DNA from: Enterococcus_K sp051713825
Lineage (GTDB): Bacteria; Bacillota; Bacilli; Lactobacillales; Enterococcaceae
NCBI RefSeq assembly: GCF_051713825.1
Contig: NZ_JBIOQR010000001.1
Coordinates: 2,790,001 to 2,854,000 of the forward strand
Direction: 5' to 3'
DNA length: 64,000 nt
Positions 1 through 8,523 of the stretch are shown piece after piece. The position numbers and the translations under genes were made by a program. The stretch's first letter is position 1; each line of letters opens with the position of its first letter. A model generated the notes under the pieces. That model was given only the letters and a program-made list of their open reading frames with translations, was not told the origin of the DNA and did not search any database.

Positions 1-162
1 AATAACATCTGGTTGCATAGAAGCAGCTGTTGAAATATCAACATGATCCAAGTTTGCTTCTACATGAAACTTGTCTAAAACATCTTCTGCTGACATCTGT
101 GCTGCAAAGCTACTTCCTAGACCTGCACCACAAACAAATAAAATATTTACTTTTTTTCCCAT
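1..162 (-). CDS. PTS sugar transporter subunit IIB, ascorbate type (partial, 3' end outside window)
   Basis: Fifty-four codons are visible from the ATG at 162 and the frame runs off the left edge. The N-terminus carries the phosphocysteine loop CGAGLGSSF at residues 11-19, typical of small PTS IIB domains of the SgaB/UlaB (ascorbate-type) group. The protein accepts phosphate from a IIA protein and passes it to the sugar bound by IIC. A strong ribosome site (AGGAGAG) lies just upstream. The gene follows a PRD regulator by 52 bp on the same strand, so the two probably form the head of one PTS operon whose IIC and enzyme genes lie outside the window. The exact sugar is not known. Confidence 0.85.
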   Translation of the reverse strand, partial: MGKKVNILFVCGAGLGSSFAAQMSAEDVLDKFHVEANLDHVDISTAASMQPDVI

Positions 163-214
163 CCTTCTCTCTCCTCTTTGTTCTATAAATTATTTTTAAA
201 TCCCTTATCCCAAT

Positions 215-2293
215 TCAATCGAACAGAATTTTCTTAAAGCTAGAAACTGATTCAGACTGAGCTAATTCTTCAATTCTTTTTTCATCATTGATTAAATCAA
301 TGAGATTTTTCATAATATTCAAATGCGAATATGAATCAATTGCTGATAAACAAAAAATAATTTTGACTGGATCATTGTCTTCATGCCCAAATAAGATTGG
401 CTCATCTAAAGTCAAGGCACTTAAACCCAATTCTTTGGCCCCTTCCTCAGGTCTTGCGTGGGCTAATGCTATATGAGGCCCAATTACTATATAGGGTCCA
501 AATTCTTCAACTGCTTGGATCATTGCTTGGATATAGTGTTTTGTAATTATTTTTTGTTCTAATAGTGGTTGTGCAGCTAGCTGAATCGACTCTTGCCAAT
601 TATTTGCACTTTTTTTAATTAAAATACTTTGGTCGTTTAAAACATCTTTAATCATTGGCTGAATCTCCCTTGTGTTTATCACTAAATTATTTTCTCGAAA
701 AACTGTTTCTAGCCTCTCATAAGTTTCTTTTGTTACTTTGTATTTCTGCGACTCTAATAGCTCTAAAATGCCATTAAATAATGAAGTAGAGTCTTCGTGG
801 ATATGAACCAAACGTCTCGCTTCAATATTTTTTTCCAAAAACTGATGAATTAGTTCTTTGCTAGATTCCTTGATGATTGGCTCAATTACTAATAAAGGCT
901 TAAAACTTAGTTGAATCATCAACGTCGAAAAGACTAAATCAACATCCAGCTTTGAAATTAGATGCACTTCTCGGGAGCTCAACACAGCTAATACTTCTAT
1001 AGGAAATAGCTCTTGAAGGTTTTCCGCTAATAATTTTCCTGTAGCAACTCCATGATTGCAGATTACTACCACTCGGTAAACGTAATCAATCTCTTGATTT
1101 AGCTCACTCTCAGTTGTAGAAAAATGGATAGTTAAAAAGGCCAACTCATCTTCTGTAATGACTTTTCCTGTAACCTTTGAAAACTCTTTTGAAAAATTAC
1201 TAATTGCCTGATAGATAGAGTGGTATCCCCTTTGAATATTTTCTTTTAAAGGATTAGCTAACTGAATATCATAGCGCATGCGATTAAGCAATCCGGCAAT
1301 GTGTTTGTATAATCCCTCTTGAAGCCTTTCCTCTTTGTGAGTAAACGGAATTTTTGTCTCTTCCTCAACATGTTGAATCAGCTGGAGTGATAAGATTTGT
1401 GCTTGGCCCCATTCAACAGTCGAATGCATGTCCTTGGAGTTAAATGTATTCAGCATAAATAGCAAATAATTAATTTCATTTTCTCTATCTGTCAGTCCAA
1501 ATGTGTTCACTACTAAAGAGACAAATGTTTGAATATCGTTTGATAGTCCATCAATCTTTTTCTCCCAACTAGTTGCCCGAATAACAAAGTTCTCCTGATT
1601 TCTTTTTAACCAAACTCCTGTAAACAAAAGAATATTTTTCCGATAAATTGTTTCTTCATTTGCAGAGATAGATTGGTCATAAAGTTTGTCTAGTTTTTTA
1701 AAGGTTTCATAAGGCAAATATTTAAATAAAATTTGTTGCATAATCGATGGGTGTGGCGGTGTATCAACCAAACTAAACTTTTCACTTTCCTTCGTTAAAG
1801 TTGCATATAACATCGTTCTAATAATCGGTTCCTTCCCACTTAGCACAATCCCTTGTTTAGGCACGCTGATAATTTCAACGGGATAATTTTTAACGATTGC
1901 TCGAACTCTTCTGATATCTTCATCTAAGCTACTTTTAGAAATTTTGTACTGTTCTTCTTTTTTATAAAAAAAGACGTTTTCAGTTCCTAAAGCAATATCT
2001 AACAGCAAGTCAAAGACTCTTTCTTCTCTGGTGAAATACACCTCCTGATTCTCTTGCTTAAATAACTCAATCAATGATTCTTTTTCACAATCGCTAAGTT
2101 GAAGTTGAAATCCTTTCCCACGGATTGTTTGAATAACAGGCAGATGCCATTTTATTAAATAACTATTTAACTCCGTAATCTCATTTTGAACGGTTCGTTG
2201 ACTTATCTTGAAATCTTCACACAATGTATTCCTGCTAAGTGGAAATTCTGAGGCTATGAATCGCTGAAATAATTTCATTGTTCGTTCTTTCAT
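215..2293 (-). CDS. BglG/MtlR-family PRD transcriptional activator with EIIB- and EIIA-like domains
   Basis: 692 residues. An N-terminal helix-turn-helix region (about 5-60) is followed by a second DNA-binding region, a PRD (about 300-395, with His331 and His390 as candidate phosphosites), an EIIB-like domain with CNHGVATG (Cys412), and a C-terminal EIIA domain of the fructose/mannitol type with HARPEEG (His612). Such regulators sense sugar flux through PTS phosphorylation of the His/Cys residues and activate the adjacent PTS operon. The adjacent gene is an ascorbate-type IIB, so a UlaR/LicR-like role for that operon is inferred. Nested inverted repeats lie just upstream of its start and could be its own operator. 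Confidence 0.88.
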   Translation of the reverse strand: MKERTMKLFQRFIASEFPLSRNTLCEDFKISQRTVQNEITELNSYLIKWHLPVIQTIRGKGFQLQLSDCEKESLIELFKQENQEVYFTREERVFDLLLDIALGTENVFFYKKEEQYKISKSSLDEDIRRVRAIVKNYPVEIISVPKQGIVLSGKEPIIRTMLYATLTKESEKFSLVDTPPHPSIMQQILFKYLPYETFKKLDKLYDQSISANEETIYRKNILLFTGVWLKRNQENFVIRATSWEKKIDGLSNDIQTFVSLVVNTFGLTDRENEINYLLFMLNTFNSKDMHSTVEWGQAQILSLQLIQHVEEETKIPFTHKEERLQEGLYKHIAGLLNRMRYDIQLANPLKENIQRGYHSIYQAISNFSKEFSKVTGKVITEDELAFLTIHFSTTESELNQEIDYVYRVVVICNHGVATGKLLAENLQELFPIEVLAVLSSREVHLISKLDVDLVFSTLMIQLSFKPLLVIEPIIKESSKELIHQFLEKNIEARRLVHIHEDSTSLFNGILELLESQKYKVTKETYERLETVFRENNLVINTREIQPMIKDVLNDQSILIKKSANNWQESIQLAAQPLLEQKIITKHYIQAMIQAVEEFGPYIVIGPHIALAHARPEEGAKELGLSALTLDEPILFGHEDNDPVKIIFCLSAIDSYSHLNIMKNLIDLINDEKRIEELAQSESVSSFKKILFD

Positions 2294-2328
2294 CTCGTTA
2301 TCTCCTTGTCTATTTAAAATATAAACCC

Positions 2329-2384
2329 CTTACATTATTTTTGTTAGTAGAGTTTATTGCCAACTAATTTGGCAATAATGTAAG
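2329..2384. promoter_or_regulatory. Nested inverted repeats upstream of the PRD regulator, candidate operator
   Basis: An outer pair, CTTACATTATT (2329-2339) and AATAATGTAAG (2374-2384), is a perfect 11-bp inverted repeat. Inside it, TTATTGCCAA (2354-2363) and TTGGCAATAA (2369-2378) form a perfect 10-bp repeat around a 5-bp spacer. The right arms overlap. It lies 36-91 bp upstream of the regulator start. No U-rich tail follows, so an operator or a switchable RNA structure fits better than a terminator. Confidence 0.55.
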
Positions 2385-2390
2385 CGTTGC

Positions 2391-2436
2391 GAAAAAACAG
2401 AAGCTCATGAAAATAATCTTTTCACCAACTTCTGTT
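2391..2436 (-). terminator. Rho-independent terminator of the C39-like gene
   Basis: AACAGAAG (2396-2403) pairs with CTTCTGTT (2429-2436), with an inner TGAAAA/TTTTCA stem. On the minus strand the stem is followed by six T residues (2397-2392). Confidence 0.7.
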
Positions 2437-2536
2437 TTGTGCTATTCATTTAGCTGTCATTTTTGATTGTAGAGAACACTAAGATTCCTCTAATTGATAC
2501 ACTTAGTAAGAATTAGATAATAAAATTAAGTTTGGC

Positions 2537-3460
2537 CTATCTCAGAGATACCGTACCATTCCCCCAGCTTGCATTGATGACCTTGTTATAGTTTCCCCAG
2601 TTGTCATGAATCTTGTAGTACCGTGAGCCATCTGATTTTTCTAGATAAGCGTACGCCGTCACCCAGTGATTGCCATAGGAGCTGCCTAGAATTTTTAAAA
2701 TACCTAATTCAATAGGTTTCCCTTGTTGCATTCTTTTAGTCGCACGCGCCCATGAACCGATTACAGTTGTTCGCGCCCGATAATTCAGCCCAAAATGATC
2801 AAAATATCTAGATAAACCGAAGCCGACTTGAAATGGGATTGTGGGTAAGCCATGTGGTTGGATTAAACGGCGAAGATAAGACGCTACATCTTCATATCGA
2901 TTTTCACCTTTTTCTCGTAACTCTTTGGGAATGATTGTTTCATCGATATAATCCTGATAGTAGGCTAATAGAACGGTTGACGCATAAGTCCCGCAAAGAT
3001 ACCCAGATGGTGTATGCCAATTTCGATAGGGATAAAATCGTGATTCGGGTAGTCCGATCCACTCATCATAGAGTCTATTGTTGGACGCTTCGTCCCTAAC
3101 CATTTCCGTTTTCATACTTTGTGTTTGCCTATCAATAAACCTCTCTTCAGCCAAATGAAAAGGAATGACTTCCTTCGTTAATAAATCTTGATAGCCTAGT
3201 GCTGTTTTACTGTAATAGTTAAAGGGGCCTATATAATAGTTCTCTGCCTTTTCTGAATAAGGAAACGAGTCTTCTGACAGACAGTATTCCATTAACTTCC
3301 CGGAAGGAAACCCCACTATAGCATAACTATGATCCTGAAAAACGAAGGCTAAGGCGTGAGACGTTTCATCAATTCCTGATAGTACGAAGATTTGTTTGAT
3401 TATTTCCGTTTTATCTTCAAGTGTCAATGAGTAGTTTACTCGGTTAGTTAGTTTCCGCAT
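2537..3460 (-). CDS. C39-like / papain-fold cysteine peptidase family protein
   Basis: 307 residues. The C-terminal half resembles the peptidase C39-like family: candidate catalytic Cys156 in GYLCGTYAS, His265 in GNHWVTAY, and Asp286/Asn287 in HDNWGN. No signal peptide or membrane segment is visible, so it is probably cytoplasmic or exported by an unknown route. A clear ribosome site (GGAGGAGAG) precedes the ATG. It stands alone, with its own terminator and opposite pepO. Substrate and physiological role are unknown; the N-terminal half (1-120) matches nothing I recognise. Confidence 0.65.
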   Translation of the reverse strand: MRKLTNRVNYSLTLEDKTEIIKQIFVLSGIDETSHALAFVFQDHSYAIVGFPSGKLMEYCLSEDSFPYSEKAENYYIGPFNYYSKTALGYQDLLTKEVIPFHLAEERFIDRQTQSMKTEMVRDEASNNRLYDEWIGLPESRFYPYRNWHTPSGYLCGTYASTVLLAYYQDYIDETIIPKELREKGENRYEDVASYLRRLIQPHGLPTIPFQVGFGLSRYFDHFGLNYRARTTVIGSWARATKRMQQGKPIELGILKILGSSYGNHWVTAYAYLEKSDGSRYYKIHDNWGNYNKVINASWGNGTVSLR

Positions 3461-3634
3461 GCTCTCTCCTCCACTTTCTTTTTCTTATAGAATACCTCAT
3501 TTTTAAGAGTGATTGATGAATTATTCTCTAATTTCTTTTACAATTTCACTTTTTCATTTGTCTAAAGCCTTTTTTTGTTCTATTGTAAGTATACGCAATC
3601 GCTTTTATAACAAAGAGAATTAGGAGGAATTTTA

Positions 3635-5554
3635 ATGAGTACAACAGATACACAAGCACTATTAAAAAAAGATTTTTACGAATATGTCAATCATGAATGG
3701 TTAGAAACGGCCAAAATTCCAGCAGATAAACCAGCAACAGGTGGATTTCAAGACTTAGCTGACGGAATTGAAAAACGGTTGATGAAAGATGTTGAAGAAA
3801 TGGCTACAGACATCGAACAGGCTCCTTCCGAGTTGATGAAAGAATTTTTGAAGTATTACCAACTTGTCAATGATTTTGAAAAACGAGAAGCAGATGGTGT
3901 CGCACCTCTTCTTCCTATCCTTCAAAAGATAGAAGATTTACACTCTTTTAGTGACCTCAATAAAAACTTTCCAGAGTGGGTTCTGTCTGGACTAACCCTT
4001 CCGTTTTCTTTAGATGTCGACACAGATATGAAAAATGCCAAAGTCAATGCACTTTTTGCATCCGCACCAAGTCTGTTTTTACCAGATAAAACCTACTACG
4101 AAGACGGACATGAGAGTGGCCCACAGTTATTAAACGTCTTCTTTGATATGATGGTCCAGCTTTTTAAATTGGCAGGAAAAAGTGCCACTGAAGCCGAGTC
4201 AATTGTCGAACAAGCCATCGCGTTTGATAAACTGCTTGCTCCACATGTAAAGAGTGCAGAGGAATCAGCTGACTACAGCAAAATTTATAATCCTCAATCA
4301 TTTGAGCACTTCATCGCGCATAGTTCTGAGCTGAATTTAGCAGCGCTGATTCAAGGTTTAATCGGAGAAAAAACAGAGAAAGTGATTGTAACGGATCCCA
4401 ATTTTTTTGTAGCTCTTAACCAAATCTTGATAGTAGATCATTTTCCACTTATGAAGAGCTGGATGTCCGTAGTCACTCTATTGTCGTACAGTAACTACTT
4501 AACAGAGGATATCCGCCAAATTAGCGGGATTTATCAGCGCACGTTATCTGGTGCCGAAGAAGCCATGCCGCAAAAGAAAGCTGCCTATTATCTAGCTAGT
4601 GGACGTTTCAGCCAAGTGGTGGGAAATTACTATGGTAAAAAATATTTCGGGGAAAAAGCTAAACAAGATGTCCATCAGATGGTTGAAAAGATGATTGCAG
4701 TCTACAAATCTCGTCTTGAAAATAATACGTGGTTAAGTGAGGCTACTCGCCAAAAAGCAATTATCAAACTCGACGCTTTAGGTATCCAAGTAGGTTATCC
4801 TGATGAAATCCCTGCTATTTATCAACAATTTAAAACGCGGTCTGCTAAAGAAGGTGGAACACTTTTAGGAAATGTCCTGAATTTTAGCAAAATTAAAATA
4901 AAAGATCATTATAGTCAATGGAATCAGCCTGTTAAACGCAATGAATGGGAAATGAGCGCAGATACTGTGAATGCTTACTACCATCCATTTAGAAATATGA
5001 TTGTTTTTCCTGCAGCTATTCTGCAAGCACCTTTCTATAGTCTGGACCAATCGAGTAGTGCCAACTATGGTGGAATTGGTGCTGTGATTGCACATGAAAT
5101 TTCTCATGCCTTCGATAATAATGGGGCACTCTTTGATGAGCTGGGTAACCTAAACAACTGGTGGAGTGAAGAAGATTTAGCCCACTTTCAATCGTTAGCT
5201 GATGAAATGATTGCACAATTTGACGGCTTACCTTTCGCTGGTGGTCTCGTAAATGGAAAATTAACTGTTTCTGAAAATATTGCCGATGCTGGCGGCCTTA
5301 GCTGTGCACTAGAAGCCGCTAAAGGTGAAGAATCTGTTGCTTTGGAAGAGTTCTTTATGAACTGGGCAAAAATTTGGCGAACAAAAGCCAAGAAAGAATA
5401 CCAACAATTATTATTATCCATCGATGTTCACGGTCCTACAAAACTACGAGCCAATGTTCAACCAAAAAACTTAGCGGATTTTTATACAACCTTTGACATT
5501 CAGCCAGAAGACCCAATGTATCTTGCTCCAGAAAAAAGGGTAAGTATTTGGTAA
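3635..5554 (+). CDS. pepO: M13-family metalloendopeptidase PepO
   Basis: 639 residues, the usual length of lactic-acid-bacterial PepO. The zinc site is HEISH at 487-491 (His487, Glu488, His491), with the third ligand in ENIADAGG (Glu547) and the conserved Asp551. No signal peptide is present, so it acts on oligopeptides in the cytoplasm as part of the peptide-utilisation machinery, like lactococcal PepO (neprilysin/M13 family). The ribosome site AGGAGG lies 8 bp upstream of the ATG. The gene is monocistronic, convergent with a histidine kinase gene, with a double hairpin terminator between them. Confidence 0.93.
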   Translation: MSTTDTQALLKKDFYEYVNHEWLETAKIPADKPATGGFQDLADGIEKRLMKDVEEMATDIEQAPSELMKEFLKYYQLVNDFEKREADGVAPLLPILQKIEDLHSFSDLNKNFPEWVLSGLTLPFSLDVDTDMKNAKVNALFASAPSLFLPDKTYYEDGHESGPQLLNVFFDMMVQLFKLAGKSATEAESIVEQAIAFDKLLAPHVKSAEESADYSKIYNPQSFEHFIAHSSELNLAALIQGLIGEKTEKVIVTDPNFFVALNQILIVDHFPLMKSWMSVVTLLSYSNYLTEDIRQISGIYQRTLSGAEEAMPQKKAAYYLASGRFSQVVGNYYGKKYFGEKAKQDVHQMVEKMIAVYKSRLENNTWLSEATRQKAIIKLDALGIQVGYPDEIPAIYQQFKTRSAKEGGTLLGNVLNFSKIKIKDHYSQWNQPVKRNEWEMSADTVNAYYHPFRNMIVFPAAILQAPFYSLDQSSSANYGGIGAVIAHEISHAFDNNGALFDELGNLNNWWSEEDLAHFQSLADEMIAQFDGLPFAGGLVNGKLTVSENIADAGGLSCALEAAKGEESVALEEFFMNWAKIWRTKAKKEYQQLLLSIDVHGPTKLRANVQPKNLADFYTTFDIQPEDPMYLAPEKRVSIW

Positions 5555-5602
5555 GCCCAATAGTTGCTTTTCCATTAGCTCTCCGTTAGAGAACTAAAAA
5601 CT

Positions 5603-5679
5603 CTTTTTGAGCATCACTCAAAAAGCCTATGAATGTACGTGTCGACTGGAAATCCCTTTTGCGACCCATTCATAGGCTT
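5603..5679. terminator. Overlapping double hairpin, bidirectional terminator
   Basis: Hairpin 1: CTTTTTGAG (5603-5611) with CTCAAAAAG (5617-5625). Hairpin 2: AAGCCTATGAATG (5623-5635) with CATTCATAGGCTT (5667-5679), 13 bp perfect. The two share bases 5623-5625, so they compete at the base. On the minus strand hairpin 2 is followed by a T run. It separates convergent pepO and the kinase gene. Confidence 0.7.
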
Positions 5680-5750
5680 ATTTTATCAATTTTATAAATC
5701 TTATTTCCTTTATTTGTACCCAAACAATAGAACGGCTGAATAGAAAGTTT

Positions 5751-7145
5751 TCAGCTTTCTTCTTGATTCGTTAGCAAAATAACTAATTCAAAGGTATTGG
5801 GTTCAGGTAAACGAATCAACGTTTCGTATCCGTAATTACTTAAACTGTTTTTGACCAAATATAAGCCTAAGCCATGCCCCTCATAATCGTCTTCTTGAGT
5901 GGTGTAAAACGGTTGGAAGAGTTTCTCAACCTCTTCAACTTGTTGGTTTATTTGATTTCGAAAAATTAATTCACGCCCGACAAGTGAAATTTCTATGTTA
6001 CTGTTTGCTTTTCCGTGATGGGTGGCATTACTGATAATGTTGGAGAATATTTTTAACAACATTTTTTTAGAAATGAACATCGTGATGGTTGGTAAATCTA
6101 CGACAATTTTTTGATTCTTTTCGTCTATTAGAATTTGCGACCACTGTATCACGGTTTCTAAGGCCTCTTTCACATCAATCTCTGCTGTTTCTTTTGCTAA
6201 CTCAACGCTTGATAACGACAGCAGCTCATTAACTAATTTTGTCATGCTTCTCAATTGAGATTGACACTTTCTCATCACATATTCTGGATCACTATATTCC
6301 GTATCTGGCAGTTCCGCAAAATATCCTTCAAGCACTGTTTGCATAGCCATGATTGGTGTTTTAAGCTCATGGGTTGCACCTTTCATAAATAAGTTCCGCT
6401 CTTTTTCCAAAGATTCAATATACAAATAGTCTTTTTGAAGCTGTTCTAGATTTTTCTTCAACTCTAAGTACAAATAGCTGACATTGTTCTCAAGAATTTG
6501 CATTTCATCGTTCGACTCAATGATGACTGGGTGATAATCAATTTGGCTCATCTGATCAATTGTTTGATTGACATGTTGAATCTTCCGCTTAAAATATTGT
6601 GCATAGATTGTGGAAATGATCCCTGAAACAAGTAAGCCAGTAATCAAAAAAATAGGTGCGGCCGTAATAATGACTCCTTGATAATCTTCACTAGAAATAG
6701 AAATATTTTTTAACAGTTTCACCGAATACTGCACTTGTTGATACCCTACTGTAAAATTATCTGCTAAGAAGGTACTCTCGTTTTGGGTCAGCTCAACTGC
6801 TTGAAAAATGCCTCCTGAGCTAGGAAAATCTTCTTCTGAAAACGGTTGTGCTGGGTATGTATAAACGAGCGTTTGACCTTTGGGATAAATCACTTGATCA
6901 TCAGTTCCGAGTATTATTATGTAATAGCCTGACAGTATAAGCTCTTCAAAGTATGTTTTGTTGATGCCTTCTTTCTCAATCATTTGACGAATATTTTTAC
7001 TAGTCTCATCAAATTGACGCTGTTGATTTTGCTGTAAAAAGAATCCTGTAAAGGCGATAAAAATGCTAAAACTGATAAGTAACGTTAAAACGATGATACT
7101 GACACTAACTAGCCAAGTTTGTTTGTAAAAACTGATTTTTCTCAT
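5751..7145 (-). CDS. Sensor histidine kinase, VncS-like
   Basis: 464 residues. A membrane segment at about 12-36, an extracytoplasmic region (about 40-155), a second membrane segment (about 157-182), then the dimerisation/phosphoacceptor helix with His259 in ATHELKTP, an N box in IISNATHHG, and a G box GHGLGLYLVKN. It overlaps the response-regulator gene by 4 bp and is the last of four co-directional genes: permease, ATPase, regulator, kinase. Such clusters (Vex/Vnc of pneumococcus and similar) sense peptides or envelope stress through, or together with, the ABC transporter. The signal is unknown; the VncS comparison rests on gene layout and general resemblance. Confidence 0.85.
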   Translation of the reverse strand: MRKISFYKQTWLVSVSIIVLTLLISFSIFIAFTGFFLQQNQQRQFDETSKNIRQMIEKEGINKTYFEELILSGYYIIILGTDDQVIYPKGQTLVYTYPAQPFSEEDFPSSGGIFQAVELTQNESTFLADNFTVGYQQVQYSVKLLKNISISSEDYQGVIITAAPIFLITGLLVSGIISTIYAQYFKRKIQHVNQTIDQMSQIDYHPVIIESNDEMQILENNVSYLYLELKKNLEQLQKDYLYIESLEKERNLFMKGATHELKTPIMAMQTVLEGYFAELPDTEYSDPEYVMRKCQSQLRSMTKLVNELLSLSSVELAKETAEIDVKEALETVIQWSQILIDEKNQKIVVDLPTITMFISKKMLLKIFSNIISNATHHGKANSNIEISLVGRELIFRNQINQQVEEVEKLFQPFYTTQEDDYEGHGLGLYLVKNSLSNYGYETLIRLPEPNTFELVILLTNQEES

Positions 7146-7801
7146 TTCTCCACCTTATAGCCGACGCCTTTAATTGTCTTTATCAGCTCACTTCCTAATT
7201 TTTGGCGGATGTTTTTTACATGCACATCAATGGTCCGACTATCCCCTAAAAAATCGTACCCCCAAACTAAAGTCAACAGCTCTTCTCTTGAATAGACCTT
7301 CCCTTTGTTTTGTGCCATCGCCAGTAAAATTTCAAATTCTTTTGTTGTCAATACAACAAGCTGTTCGGCTTTTTTGACTTCATACTGTTCAACGAACATA
7401 GTAACGTCGCCTAGCTGTATCCGTTGATTCGTATCTCCATAAATTCGTTTTAAAATCGCTGAAATTTTAAATAACAGAATATTCATCGAAAATGGTTTCA
7501 CTACGTAATCCTCAATTTGATTGGTGTACGCACCTATTTGCGTCATCTCATCATTCAGCGCGCTGATAATCATAATCGGCTGTTGAGAGGATTGTCGAAT
7601 CTCTCTCAACACCTCTTCTCCACTTTTTTTGGGCAGCATCATATCCAAAATAATTAATTCAAACGATTCTTGCTGAAACAAATCAATTGCTGACTGTCCA
7701 TCAGAAACCGCTGTTACTCGATAACCTTCTTTTTGCAGAAAGGTCAGCATAACCTTTTGAATAGATAAATCATCTTCTACCAACAATAACCGTGCATTCA
7801 C
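7142..7801 (-). CDS. OmpR/PhoB-family response regulator, VncR-like
   Basis: 219 residues. Receiver domain 1-118 with acidic pocket (Glu9, Asp10, Asp11), phosphoacceptor Asp53 in ILDMMLP and Lys in VVKPF; a C-terminal winged-helix DNA-binding domain with the recognition helix near SRTIDVHVKNIRQKL. Start is GTG with AGGAGGG six bases upstream. It lies 10 bp after the ABC ATPase gene and overlaps the kinase gene by 4 bp, so translation is probably coupled. It probably controls this same transporter operon, as in other transporter/two-component modules. Confidence 0.9.
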   Translation of the reverse strand: MNARLLLVEDDLSIQKVMLTFLQKEGYRVTAVSDGQSAIDLFQQESFELIILDMMLPKKSGEEVLREIRQSSQQPIMIISALNDEMTQIGAYTNQIEDYVVKPFSMNILLFKISAILKRIYGDTNQRIQLGDVTMFVEQYEVKKAEQLVVLTTKEFEILLAMAQNKGKVYSREELLTLVWGYDFLGDSRTIDVHVKNIRQKLGSELIKTIKGVGYKVEK

Positions 7802-7811
7802 TTAATCCCTC

Positions 7812-8453
7812 CTACGCAACAATTTTCCCGTCCGAGATACGGTACGTCGCATCTGCATACTCCTCCAATTGTAAATCATGTGTCACGCAAATTATACATT
7901 TTTTTTCGACCTCTGCAATACTTCTTAACAACGTAATAATTTCTTGTCCGGTTTTAACATCTAGGTTTCCCGTTGGCTCATCGGCAAAAATTATCTCAGA
8001 ATCACAAGCAATCGCGCGGGCAATTGCGACTCTCTGCTGCTGTCCCCCTGATAGTTCCTTACATGGACGAGTGAGCTGATCGCCAGATAAGCCGACTTTA
8101 TTTAAGTAAGAAGTCGCCAATTGTTTTTTATTGCCTTTTTTACGATTAATATCTAGCGCTAATAGTACATTTTGAAGAGGGGATAAATAATTTATTAAAT
8201 TATACGATTGAAAAACAATACTAATTTTTTTGCGATAAGCTGCTAGTTGTCCAGTAGTCAGTGACTGTCCTTGAAATTGAATATTTCCTTCTTGAAGTGT
8301 ACTGATGCCCGACAACAGAGATAATAAGGTCGTTTTACCGCTCCCTGATTTGCCTACGATTGCATACATTTTCCCTGCTTCAAAAGATAAATTGACATTC
8401 TGTAAGACTTCTGTGTAATTATACCGATAAGATAAATTTGTAGCTGTTAACAT
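7812..8453 (-). CDS. ABC transporter ATP-binding protein (MacB/LolD type)
   Basis: About 213 residues from the ATG at 8453, chosen because GAGGAG sits 8 bp upstream; an in-frame GTG at 8462 is less well placed. Walker A GKSGSGKTT, signature LSGGQQQR, Walker B EIIFADEPTGNLD and the H-loop in CVTHD are all intact. It follows the FtsX-type permease gene and precedes the response regulator, so it powers that permease. The family exports or handles antimicrobial peptides, lipoproteins or signalling peptides; the substrate here is unknown. Confidence 0.92.
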   Translation of the reverse strand: MLTATNLSYRYNYTEVLQNVNLSFEAGKMYAIVGKSGSGKTTLLSLLSGISTLQEGNIQFQGQSLTTGQLAAYRKKISIVFQSYNLINYLSPLQNVLLALDINRKKGNKKQLATSYLNKVGLSGDQLTRPCKELSGGQQQRVAIARAIACDSEIIFADEPTGNLDVKTGQEIITLLRSIAEVEKKCIICVTHDLQLEEYADATYRISDGKIVA

Positions 8454-8523
8454 AAGAGTCACTCCTCGTAAATTATGGTTTTTTTTAGATCGTTTTTTAG
8501 TTGAAACAAAAAGCGATAGATAG

